DNA of 64,000 nt from JBBECJ01 sp963763325 (GTDB taxonomy: Bacteria; Chloroflexota; Chloroflexia; Thermomicrobiales; CFX8), in contig CAVXOL010000023.1 of assembly GCA_963763325.1 (NCBI GenBank), positions 1 through 64,000 of the forward strand, read 5' to 3'. The translations under genes and the position numbers were made by a program. Shown in pieces: positions 8,913-16,297 of this stretch; position 1 is the stretch's first letter; the number at the start of each line of letters is the position of its first letter. The notes beneath the pieces are model-generated. The model searched no databases. It saw nothing but the letters and a program-made list of their open reading frames with translations, and was not told where the DNA came from.

Positions 8913-9552
8913 ATGATGACACGGATCTGCCGAGTCGCCACCGACAATACCAGCGGCCGCCGGCATGCGTGGTCCGGGCGGCGGCCGGGCTGTCGCTGGG
9001 GCTGCTCGGCCCCGCGCTCCGCGCGACCGGGGCCTCGGCCCAGGACGCCACGCCGGCAGGAGGACACACGATGGCATCCGCATCGACCACTACACGCTCG
9101 CCGACGACGACGCCGAGGCGGTCTGGTTTATCGGCTGCTTGGCGACTGATCAAGGGCGTGGGGGCGCAGACGGGGGGCGCCCTGGCCGCGGTGGAGTTCC
9201 GCACCCGCCCGGCTTCGCCACCCCGCGCCACGTCCACCACACGGCGGACGAGGCGTTCTACGTCCTGGAAGGGTCCATGCGCGGGTTCTGCGGGGACCGG
9301 ACGTGGCAGCGCCGACCGGGGGGCTTCGTCTGGCTCCCGCGCGGCATCCCCCACGGCTACGCCGTCGAGGGCGACGAGACGCTGCGCACCCTGGCGATCA
9401 CCGTGCCCGCCGGCTTCGACCAATTCGTCGTCGAGGCGGGCGAGCCGGCCGCGGCGCGGGCCTTGCCGCCGCCCGCCGCGCCGGACATCCCGAAGCTGCT
9501 GGCCGCCGGGGACCGCCACCACATCGAGACCGTGGGCCCGCCCGACTTCTAG
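8913..9552 (+). CDS. Exported cupin-domain protein, frameshifted
   Basis: The start ATG 8913 follows GAAAGG. After a frame change the N-terminus becomes a signal peptide, VRAAAGLSLGLLGPALRATG ending SAQDATP. The main domain reads IRIDHYTLADDDAEAVWFIG, then the cupin motif 1 region RHVHHTADEAFYVLEG and motif 2 WLPRGIPHGYAVEGDE, where histidines and a glutamate would bind metal. The C-terminus (DIPKLLAAGDRHHIETVGPP) is typical of small cupin_2 proteins. Three frame changes interrupt it. The TetR gene next door suggests induction by a small molecule; the substrate is unknown. Confidence 0.7.
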
Positions 9553-9881
9553 GCCGGCGGGTGCCGAAGGAAACGAGCCACGCCCGGCCACGGGGTCGCG
9601 GACACAGGTTGAGCAGCCGGATGAGCGATGCCTTCTGAGCGGTGGGCGTTACAGGCACGCCCCAATTGCCGGTCGGCCACCATTGACCGTGACGGCCGGT
9701 ACTCGCCGTTAAACAGTTCGAGTGTGACGAGCTCCGCTTCCTCGACTGTCGCGTGGATGCTGCCCCGTTCGCACAGGTACCACTGGACGCCAATCATCAC
9801 CCCGGCATCGCTGTACCAGGGACCGTCCGCACCATCCAACGTTGCCCGTCGACTCAAGCGATCGTCGCGCGTTACAGTCAC
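9549..9881 (-). CDS. Hypothetical protein
   Basis: An ORF of 110 codons starting GTG 9881. The segment PWYSDAGVMIGVQWYLCERG and then EEAELVTLELFNGEYRPSR has the look of a real alternating strand/helix domain. The last 40 residues are low-complexity and may be readthrough past a frameshift. The motif LELxNGEYR recurs in the degenerate ORF at 7543-7690. I do not recognise the family and no clear ribosome binding site precedes it. Confidence 0.35.
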   Translation of the reverse strand: MTVTRDDRLSRRATLDGADGPWYSDAGVMIGVQWYLCERGSIHATVEEAELVTLELFNGEYRPSRSMVADRQLGRACNAHRSEGIAHPAAQPVSATPWPGVARFLRHPPA

Positions 9882-9936
9882 CCGATGTCCGGTCCTTGAC
9901 GAGTCCGAAGGACGATCCGCAGGGCAAGGTCGAACC

Positions 9937-10395
9937 TCAGTTCACTGCTTGCTTCACGAGCGCAGCGATCCGCGCCTCGGTGTCAGCATTCATCTCCGTC
10001 AACGCGTAGGAGGTTGGCCACATAATGCCGTCATCGAGATTCGCGCTGTCGTTGAAGCCGAACGTCGCGTACCGCGCGTTGAACTTTGACGCCGCCTGGA
10101 AGAAGCAGACGACCTTCCCTTCCTGAGCGTAGGCAGGCATCCCGTACCAGGTTTTCGGCGAGAGGCTTGGGGCGCTGGCGGTAACAATCGCATGGATCCG
10201 CTCGGCCAGGATGCGGTCCGGTTCCGACATCGCCGTGATCGCCGCGAGCACGGCGAGTTCCCCTTCCGCCTTGGTCTTGTTCGCGCGCGCTTCTGCCTTC
10301 ACCTCTTTAGCACGTGCCTTCATTGCGGCACGTTCTTCAGCCGTGAAGCCGTGGGTCGTCTCACTGGTGGTGCTCTCGGCAACTCGCTTTGGCAT
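9937..10395 (-). CDS. DUF1801 (YdhG-like) protein
   Basis: The protein has 152 residues from ATG 10395 (MPKRVAESTT), chosen because AGAGGAG lies about ten bases upstream. A charged, lysine-rich helix (EERAAMKARAKEVKAEARAN) precedes a compact domain with ERIHAIVTASAPSLSPKTWY, GMPAYAQEGKVVCFFQAASK and a C-terminal ARIAALVKQAV helix. This order fits the DUF1801 fold related to YdhG iron chaperones, in which the SPKxWYGMPAY segment is the family signature. A specific role cannot be deduced. The reading frame is intact. Confidence 0.7.
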   Translation of the reverse strand: MPKRVAESTTSETTHGFTAEERAAMKARAKEVKAEARANKTKAEGELAVLAAITAMSEPDRILAERIHAIVTASAPSLSPKTWYGMPAYAQEGKVVCFFQAASKFNARYATFGFNDSANLDDGIMWPTSYALTEMNADTEARIAALVKQAVN

Positions 10396-10478
10396 GACGT
10401 GCATTCTCCTCTGTGATACGTACTGGTCACCCACCGCCCGGTCAACTCGATGCAGTTACCGTCCCGGTTGACGACACA

Positions 10479-10889
10479 TTACCGATCCCGTCGCTGACGC
10501 CAGAACTGCCACCACGCCACGTCTGTCGCTGCGTCTGTGACCGTCTCCGGGGCGCTGGGAGCAGGCGTGGCTGGATGCTCCTGTTGCGCCTCCATGATGC
10601 TCAGACGGGCTTGTAGCTTGTCGCGTTCCTGGAACGCCTGGTTTCGCTGAGCCGTCAACCGACCAGCCTCTCGTTCCAGTTCGCCGATGCGCTCAACGAG
10701 CGGCGCCAGCCACTCATCGCGGATCGCCTCCAGCTGTTCCCGGGCCGTCACGATCGAGGTGATGGAAACCACTTCCGGAAGTTACGTGGAAGACGAGTCG
10801 GAAGACATCCCGGAAACGGAAACTCGTTCCGAGTCTTCCAGAAGCTTTCCGGCATCTTCCACGGAAACGTAGTCGGAAGGTCTGCTCAT
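10479..10889 (-). pseudogene. Excisionase-like HTH plus coiled-coil protein with in-frame stop
   Basis: From ATG 10889 the frame reads MSRPSDYVSVEDAGKLLEDS, an opening typical of MerR/excisionase helix-turn-helix proteins. It hits TAA near residue 36 and then continues in the same frame as a long coiled coil (AREQLEAIRDEWLAPLVERI, then REAGRLTAQRNQAFQERDKL) ending VAWWQFWRQRRDR. The unbroken frame on both sides argues for one gene with a nonsense change or two compensating indels. The segment between the two parts is a dense GGAA/TTCC repeat array. The domain order (HTH, variable linker, coiled coil, Trp/Arg tail) is one I associate with small plasmid- or phage-type proteins of this phylum. 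Confidence 0.5.
10769..10879. repeat. Dense GGAA/TTCC motif array
   Basis: About twelve GGAA or TTCC cores occur in 110 bp in both orientations, many as CGGAA, including a TTCCGGAA palindrome. They lie within the linker of the excisionase-like gene, so they may be a coding repeat, a protein-binding array, or both. Confidence 0.55.
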
Positions 10890-11155
10890 GACACGCTACG
10901 ATGCCCTAGGCGGGGCGCTGGTGTCAACGCTGGCGCTGGACACAGTGAGGCCAGCCGAGGCGCTTCAGCGGGCCGGAGAATCATCCTGACAGGCCGATCA
11001 GGAAACCTGCCAGGGGCGAAGAAGGTAGTGAGGATGTAGAAGTCGAAACGGACTGTGCTGCCGCCTGTGTCGCAGCGTCCATGCCACGACCGACGAAACC
11101 GTGCTAGAGTCGGGATCTCGGCTGTGGTTCGTCACGATCAGGATGGAGCGCACTC

Positions 11156-11296
11156 ATGCTACAGAAGCTGCTCAACGCCATCCGTGGACTGTTTGGACGC
11201 AAGCCATCCAACCAGGCCAGTGCCCCAAGCCGGGGATACAACGTCTCGGACCGTACAAGCCCAGAGCATAGAACCACCGAGCAAACCGCAGCATGA
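11156..11296 (+). CDS. Short hypothetical protein
   Basis: A 46-residue ORF, starting MLQKLLNAIRGLFGRKPSNQ and ending TTEQTAA. The ATG is preceded by GGATGGAGCG at a good distance. The N-terminal 15 residues would form an amphipathic basic helix; the rest is polar and disordered. There is no recognisable family. It is supported only by the ribosome binding site and composition. The stretch 10890-11155 before it shows no other gene. Confidence 0.3.
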   Translation: MLQKLLNAIRGLFGRKPSNQASAPSRGYNVSDRTSPEHRTTEQTAA

Positions 11297-11452
11297 TCGA
11301 GGCGTCGCATCGCGCCGTCAGGACCGTAACAATGCCTGACGCGCATCCGTCGAGATCGAGCGCTGGATCTCTCGTGCAATCTCTCGATCGAGGCCAGGCT
11401 CGCGTCAGCGCCGCGACGAGTTGGGTATTCACTCCGCTCTGTGTCCGGTTCG

Positions 11453-11665
11453 TCAGTGCCAGATCCTCAACCTCAGACCCAACGCCTGTGCAATCGCAGC
11501 ACCAATCGAGAATGACGGACTGGTCAGCCCACGCTCGATGCGAGACAGGTGGCTCGCGGAAATCCCGATCTGCGCTGCGAGGTCGGCGAGTGTCAACCCG
11601 CGCTCCTGCCGCAGTTCTCGAATCCGCGGCCCCATTGGATTCCGGTCTGCCGTTTGCGTACGCAT
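11453..11665 (-). CDS. XRE-family helix-turn-helix regulator
   Basis: A 70-residue protein from ATG 11665, which has AGGAGGGGGCC immediately upstream; the longer ORF start at 11704 lacks this. The sequence GPRIRELRQERGLTLADLAA, then QIGISASHLSRIERGLTSPS and AAIAQALGLRL, is a complete five-helix Cro/CI-type HTH_3 domain with the usual SxLSRIERG recognition helix. It has no effector domain, so it is a single-domain DNA-binding protein, as in mobile elements where it controls excision or maintenance. Targets are unknown. Confidence 0.8.
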   Translation of the reverse strand: MRTQTADRNPMGPRIRELRQERGLTLADLAAQIGISASHLSRIERGLTSPSFSIGAAIAQALGLRLRIWH

Positions 11666-11886
11666 GGCCCCCTCCTGTCGATCATGACCACCGACCGAAG
11701 ACACTGGGGCATGATACGGCCACTCAGCTGGTCACGAGAGATCGCTCAATGATCAGCGGGGCGATGGCGCCTGTATCGCACATGACAGCAGCACTGTCGT
11801 GACCGTGATCGCGTGATCGCCCGCTGTGGCTCATCCTCGTGACAGGTTCAGACAGCGAGTCTGGACAGCGCAGAAAGGATCTGAAG

Positions 11887-11967
11887 ATGAGCGGTCTGTT
11901 GCGCTTCCAGCGTCTCTCATACGTGCTGGTCGGTGTCATCGCCTTCGTCGCCGGTCGCGCCATCTAA
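11887..11967 (+). CDS. 26-residue membrane microprotein
   Basis: MSGLLRFQRLSYVLVGVIAF then VAGRAI, with AAAGGATCTGAAG placing a ribosome binding site seven bases before the ATG and a 10-bp hairpin 35 bases after the stop. A single hydrophobic helix (LSYVLVGVIAFVAG) would span or lie on the membrane, with basic residues at the N-terminal side. The triple of Shine-Dalgarno, hydrophobic peptide and hairpin argues for a real microgene, though no homologue is known to me. Confidence 0.45.
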   Translation: MSGLLRFQRLSYVLVGVIAFVAGRAI

Positions 11968-12001
11968 CGCACCGTCACACGGTGATCGAGCGCACTGATC
12001 A

Positions 12002-12027
12002 GGCCCCCAGCGTTGTCGCTGGGGGCC
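12002..12027 (+). terminator. 10-bp perfect hairpin after the microprotein
   Basis: GGCCCCCAGC (12002-12011) pairs perfectly with GCTGGGGGCC (12018-12027) around GTTGTC. There is no T-tract. It probably ends the transcript of the 26-residue microprotein. Confidence 0.55.
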
Positions 12028-12160
12028 ATGTCGTTCCCGGCGTTTCGCCCCAATGAGATTGCCACCATCTGCGACGTGCGCTTCAGCCGCCGGCCCAGCT
12101 CCAACACCATCAAGCGACTGCTCGATGAGGAGCTGCCGCATCTCGTAGTCCGCGATCTCA
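12028..12160 (+). pseudogene. Possible transposase/integrase HTH remnant
   Basis: The frame from ATG 12028 reads FRPNEIATICDVRFSRRPSS then NTIKRLLDEE. The pattern EIAxICxxRFxRRPSxxTIKRxL matches, from memory, the N-terminal helix-turn-helix region of DDE-type integrases found in Chloroflexota insertion sequences. No catalytic domain follows, so this would be a fragment. The opposite strand has its own candidate ORF (ATG 12204) with an ideal AGGAGGTGCTCC ribosome binding site, so which strand codes is unresolved. Confidence 0.3.
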
Positions 12161-12363
12161 GCGACGAAACCGATCCGGATGGTTGGTCCCTGCTGCATGG
12201 AGCACCTCCTCTTGGTCACCCACACCGGGTGCAAGCTGAGGCGGGTCAGTCCCGCCCCCGATCTGGGGAGGAGGTGTCGGCTACTCAGTGAGCGATCGTT
12301 CGGTGATCGTCCTTCACGACGCTGGACGGGCAAGCGCACTCGGCTCACCCGTCCGCGGGCTCG

Positions 12364-12759
12364 TTAGAAGGGGATGTCCTCCGGAGAGACGTCGTCTGCC
12401 ACCGGATGCAATCCCATCGTGTCAGTGGCTCCATCGGCCGCTGGACGTCGACCGAGGAAGCCGACGTCACTGGCGATGATCTCGCAGACGCCGCGCTCCT
12501 TGCCTTCCTCGTCCTGAAACGACCGGTACTCGAGCCGACCTTCGACGTAGAGCGGATCACCCTTCTTGACGTAGGCGCCGGTCGTCTCAGCCAGGCGGTC
12601 CCAGCAGATGACGGTGTGGAACTGGCGAGCGTTCCTCGCCACTGCACCATGCGGTTGGTCGCCAGGCGAATGTTCGAGACGGGTTTCCCGCTCTGCGTGT
12701 GGCGCAGTTCGGCAGTCGCGGGTCGCGTAGCAGGCCAACGTGACCACTCTGGATGCCAC
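12364..12759 (-). CDS. ssb: Single-stranded DNA-binding protein, frameshifted
   Basis: The start is GTG 12759 behind GGAGGACGA. Assembled frames read ASRVVTLACYATRD, ELRHTQSGKPVSNIRLATNR, then QFHTVICWDRLAETTGAYVK, KGDPLYVEGRLEYRSFQDEE and EIIASDVGFLG. The last residues, DDVSPEDIPF, are the acidic tip through which SSB recruits partner enzymes. These are the OB-fold core and tail of bacterial SSB (about 130 residues here, shorter than chromosomal SSBs). Two frame changes fall in the N-terminal half. An extra ssb beside a recombinase is typical of mobile elements, where it supports element DNA processing. Confidence 0.85.
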   Translation of the reverse strand: MASRVVTLACYATRDCRTAPHAERETRLEHSPGDQPHGAVARNARQFHTVICWDRLAETTGAYVKKGDPLYVEGRLEYRSFQDEEGKERGVCEIIASDVGFLGRRPAADGATDTMGLHPVADDVSPEDIPF

Positions 12760-12986
12760 TCGTCCTCCTGCACCTTCCCCGTTTTTGACCCCTCGAAACG
12801 GCGCATCCGTGACCGGAATGTGGTAAAATTGTGTGGCTTCTTGCTGATTCGAAACCGTCCAGTACGGCGAACACGCCTTGGTGCTGGAGGAAGGCCGGTG
12901 GTGAGGCGTGCGGGATGATGCCGTCACGCAGCGTGACCCTCGGCGTCTGGCTGACCAATCACGATGCGGTTGGACGGAGGAACACC

Positions 12987-13313
12987 ATGGCGACCGGGTT
13001 ACGGGTCACCTACTATGCGATTCTGACGCAACGGACGGGTAAACAGGGAGGCCTCTTTCGCGAGATCTATTGCCAAGCGCCACGGATCTGGCGCTTGGAG
13101 TATGTTGATGGGAACGGTGACTGGGAACCCGACCACGATCTGGTGGACTACGTCAACTACGAGTTCTCGGCCTTCGGCAAACCTGGCGCCGAGAAGATCA
13201 CCGAACGCGTGGCCCACGCCTGGTACCGGGAGACCTTCCGGCAACCGATGCCACCGCCGGATCTATCGAACCACGTGTCAACGAATCGCCCCGTCGATTC
13301 CGACGGACGGTAG
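12987..13313 (+). CDS. Hypothetical protein next to the recombinase
   Basis: 108 residues from ATG 12987, preceded by GGAGGAACACC; the longer upstream frame lacks a site. MATGLRVTYYAILTQRTGKQ is followed by a mixed alpha/beta domain rich in aromatics (YCQAPRIWRLEYVDGNGDWE, then YVNYEFSAFGKPGAEKITER). The frame is intact and composition is normal. I do not recognise it. An extended -10 (TGGTAAAAT, 12821-12829) lies upstream. Adjacency to the recombinase and ssb suggests an element-borne accessory function. Confidence 0.6.
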   Translation: MATGLRVTYYAILTQRTGKQGGLFREIYCQAPRIWRLEYVDGNGDWEPDHDLVDYVNYEFSAFGKPGAEKITERVAHAWYRETFRQPMPPPDLSNHVSTNRPVDSDGR

Positions 13314-13497
13314 ACCCGTGACGCCGGAATCCGTCATGCTGGCACCGTTGCAGACCACGGCAACGTCCGACGACCTTGGTCGTTACCGGTTGTTCGCCGA
13401 TGAAGCCACATCACCAGCATCGTCAGCGCGCTGGAGGATGAGAAGGCTCGCAGGAACGCTATGATGCAATTCACCCCTCGAACGAAGGCAGGGAAAC

Positions 13498-15129
13498 ATG
13501 CACACCCGGGTCGCCGTGTACTATCGAGTGAGCAGTCAAGAACAGAAGCGCAAGGAAACCATCGAGACTCAACGGGCAGTGGTCGAGCCACTCGTAGCTC
13601 GAGACGGATTGATCGTCGTCGGGACCTATGCCGACGATGGAGTGAGCGGGACGATCCCACTCGCACACCGACCGGAAGGCGCACGGCTCATCGCTGACGC
13701 ACAAGCCGGCCAGTTCGATATGCTCCTCGTCTACCGCGTCGACCGGTTGGGTCGCAGTACCATCGACGGTCTCCAAACCGTGCAGGAGCTCGCAGACCAC
13801 GGTGTCCTTGTTCGGAGCGCCACCGAGCCGCTCGATACCACCACGGCGATGGGACGCTTCATGCTGACCCAACTGTTCGCCTTTGGTGCCTTCGAGCGCG
13901 AGAGTCTTCTCCAACGTAGTAAGGACGGCACGGACCGGCTCGCACGTGAAGGCGCCTGGCTCGGTGGTATCGTGCCGTTCGGCTATCGCGTCGAGGGGGA
14001 GGATCGCTACGCCCGTCTGGTCATCGCCGATACGCCCCTCCCCGGTTGCGAGATGAGCGAGGCGGACGTGATCCGCCTGATCTACCGCATGCTTGGAGAT
14101 GAAGGTGCTAGTTGCCAGAAAGTGGCAGATCGCCTCAATGCCATCGGGGTCCCGCCAGCATACGTGCGCGACGGCCGTAAGGTCCAGCGTGGGAAGCGGA
14201 CACAAGCGACGCAAGGTCTCTGGCGAGCGGGACGCATCCGCAACATGGTGATCAGTACGACCTACAAAGGCATCCACCAGTACGGGAAACGGAGCGCGAC
14301 ACCTCGCGAGATCATTGAGCGGCCGGTGCCAGCGATCGTGACGCCCGAGGTGTGGCAACGTGCCCAGACAACGCTACGGAAGAACATGATGTCGTCGCCC
14401 ATCGCGAAGCACAAGTATCTCCTGCGCGGGCTGATCAAGTGCGGGTGCTGTGGACTGACCTACTGCGGTACTGGCTGGTCAGGCGCTGGAGGCGCAACGA
14501 AGCGTTACTACACCTGCAATGGCCGCAGCCAGCGCCGCGGCATCTACGGGGCGAAGGGCCAGAAGTGCCCTGCCAAAGCCATCAGTGCCGACCTCGAGGA
14601 ACTCGTATGGGCAGATATCGACGCGTGGGCTCGAAACCCAGGACCGATCGTGCAGGAGTTGCAGGCACGAGTGGCCGAGCGCAACGATGAGGCAGCCAGC
14701 CTCCGCGGCGAGATCGCGGTGCTGGAGCGGGCGCTCGCGCACACCCAACAGGAGCGTGATGCCGTGCTGACTCTCTACCGGAAGGGCCGCATCGACGGGA
14801 CAAGCCTCGATCGACAACTGGACGCCGTCGCGGCTGAAGAGGCGACCCTCACCGCAGACCTCGAGCGCATTCGTGCCCGGATGCAGGCCAGCGACGAGAC
14901 GAGCCGTGTCGTGGTTGAGGCTGAGCACCTGTTGCGCGAGTTGGGGACGCGCCTCGATGGTCCGCTCTCGTGGGAAACCAGGCGCGACGTCGTCGAGGCA
15001 CTCGTCGCTGGCATTGTCGTGGAAACCGTGGAGCAGAACGGCAAACGCCATGCCGTGGCCCATGTCACCTATCGCTTTACCGAAGTCACTATCCGCACGG
15101 ACAGGGATTCATCGCAGCGATCAAAATGA
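13498..15129 (+). CDS. Large serine recombinase (site-specific integrase)
   Basis: An intact 543-residue protein. Residues 1-150 are the resolvase catalytic domain with YYRVSSQEQ (catalytic Ser12) and VYRVDRLGRS. Residues about 165-300 are the recombinase domain (GIVPFGYRVEGEDR, then VADRLNAIGVPP). A zinc ribbon follows (KCGCCG near residue 313 and later YTCN and KCPAK), then a long coiled coil (residues about 380-480) that in this family controls directionality. GGCAGGGA precedes the ATG and TATGAT (13460-13465) is a likely -10. It carries out integration and excision between attP and attB without homology repair. Its last twelve codons are antisense to comM, marking the attachment site. Confidence 0.95.
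   Translation: MHTRVAVYYRVSSQEQKRKETIETQRAVVEPLVARDGLIVVGTYADDGVSGTIPLAHRPEGARLIADAQAGQFDMLLVYRVDRLGRSTIDGLQTVQELADHGVLVRSATEPLDTTTAMGRFMLTQLFAFGAFERESLLQRSKDGTDRLAREGAWLGGIVPFGYRVEGEDRYARLVIADTPLPGCEMSEADVIRLIYRMLGDEGASCQKVADRLNAIGVPPAYVRDGRKVQRGKRTQATQGLWRAGRIRNMVISTTYKGIHQYGKRSATPREIIERPVPAIVTPEVWQRAQTTLRKNMMSSPIAKHKYLLRGLIKCGCCGLTYCGTGWSGAGGATKRYYTCNGRSQRRGIYGAKGQKCPAKAISADLEELVWADIDAWARNPGPIVQELQARVAERNDEAASLRGEIAVLERALAHTQQERDAVLTLYRKGRIDGTSLDRQLDAVAAEEATLTADLERIRARMQASDETSRVVVEAEHLLRELGTRLDGPLSWETRRDVVEALVAGIVVETVEQNGKRHAVAHVTYRFTEVTIRTDRDSSQRSK
15089..15112. other. Probable attachment-site junction in comM
   Basis: On the minus strand comM homology proceeds through ATG AAT CCC TGT CCG TGC GGA and then meets TAG, exactly where ComM proteins continue with a tyrosine codon. 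The sequence to the left is recombinase coding DNA. The junction of element and chromosome therefore lies at about 15090-15093, and the crossover core is probably within these codons, the most conserved of the gene. Confidence 0.75.
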
Positions 15130-16156
15130 AGTTGGCTGGATAGGTGATTGCACCGCTGGCGCGTGAGATGGTGACGATCCGGTCTTCAAGAGGTTGGCGC
15201 AAGACCTCGAGGACGTTCTGGCCAAACTCGGGCAACTCATCAAGAAAGAGAACGCCGCGATGGGCCATGCTGATCTCGCCGGGTCGAGGAAAGCGCCCCC
15301 CACCGACCAGTCCGGCGTAGGAGACAGTGTGATGTGGCGCTCGAAATGGACGCTCACGAATCAGCGGCTGGCCGGAGGGTAGCATCCCGGCCACCGAGTA
15401 GATCTTCGAGACTTCGATCGCGTCGTCGCGAGCCAGCGGCGGCAGGATCGATGGCAGGGCGCGCGCCAGGAGCGTCTTTCCGGTGCCAGGTGGCCCCGTC
15501 ATCAGAACGTTATGACCGCCAGCGGCTGCGACCTCAAGGCCACGCTTGACCTGTTCCTGTCCTCGAATGACCGCGAAGTCGGTCGCGAGCGACTCGAACG
15601 TCATCTCGTCATCGCGCTTGCCGGTGTACGGCGGGATCGGAGCGCTGCCGTCGAGGTGCTTTATGAGGCCTGCGAGTGTGTCAATCGGGTAGATGTCGAT
15701 ACCATCTACCAGTGCCGCCTCGTCGGCGTCGTCGAATGGCACGAACGCGCGGCGCAGACCGGCGCGGGCTGCCAACGCGACCATCGGCAGGACGCCGGTC
15801 GTGTGGCGGACGCCGCCATCGAGGGAAAGCTCACCGAGGACGACGGCGTCGTCAAGGTCAGCGCGCAGCGATCCGCCGGCGATCAGCAGTCCGAGCGCGA
15901 TCGGCAGATCGTAGGCTGGGCCTTCCTTGCGCAGGTCGGCCGGCGCGAGATTGACGATGATCCGGCCAAGTGGGACTCGACCACCGCTGCTGCGGATCGC
16001 AGCTCGGACACGTTCCTTCGACTCCTGAACGGCGGCGTCCGGAAGCCCAACGACAACGATCCCTGGCTGTCCGGACGGTGAGTTGGCGAAGACTTCGACT
16101 TCGACCAGCGCGCCATCGAGGCCGACTGTCGCGCAACTGAGAACCTTAGCCAGCAC
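15089..16156 (-). pseudogene. comM: ComM/YifB AAA+ helicase, truncated by element insertion
   Basis: The start is GTG 16156 (LAKVLSCATVGLDGALVEVE) behind GGAGGAGG. Residues 1-165 form the ChlI-like domain (GLPDAAVQESKERVRAAIRS). The Mg-chelatase AAA+ domain follows with Walker A GPPGTGKTLLAR, FRAPHHTVSYAGLVGG and Walker B VLFLDELPEF. It stops after MNPCPCG, where full-length proteins of about 500 residues continue into the C-terminal half. ComM is a hexameric branch-migration helicase acting in natural transformation. The missing 3' half should lie beyond the other end of the integrated element, outside this window. Confidence 0.9.
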
Positions 16157-16297
16157 ACCGCCTCCTCCATCCCGCGCAAGCAGAAGCCCGTGCCAGGTTG
16201 AGGGAGGCACGAACCTGTTCATCTGTGGACCCGCGCAGTGTAGCACGGTGACGAAATGTTGGCGCATTGGCGAACAGTTGCGACAGTCAGAACCGGG

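Noticed and set aside
1..13000. Second comM fragment (the 3' half) inside the island
   Set aside because: Looked for the continuation after MNPCPCG on the minus strand and found none, so the left end of the element is placed outside the window.
13318..13464. 48-codon ORF just before the recombinase
   Set aside because: No ribosome binding site and a composition typical of chance; the TATGAT at its 3' end is more likely a recombinase promoter element.
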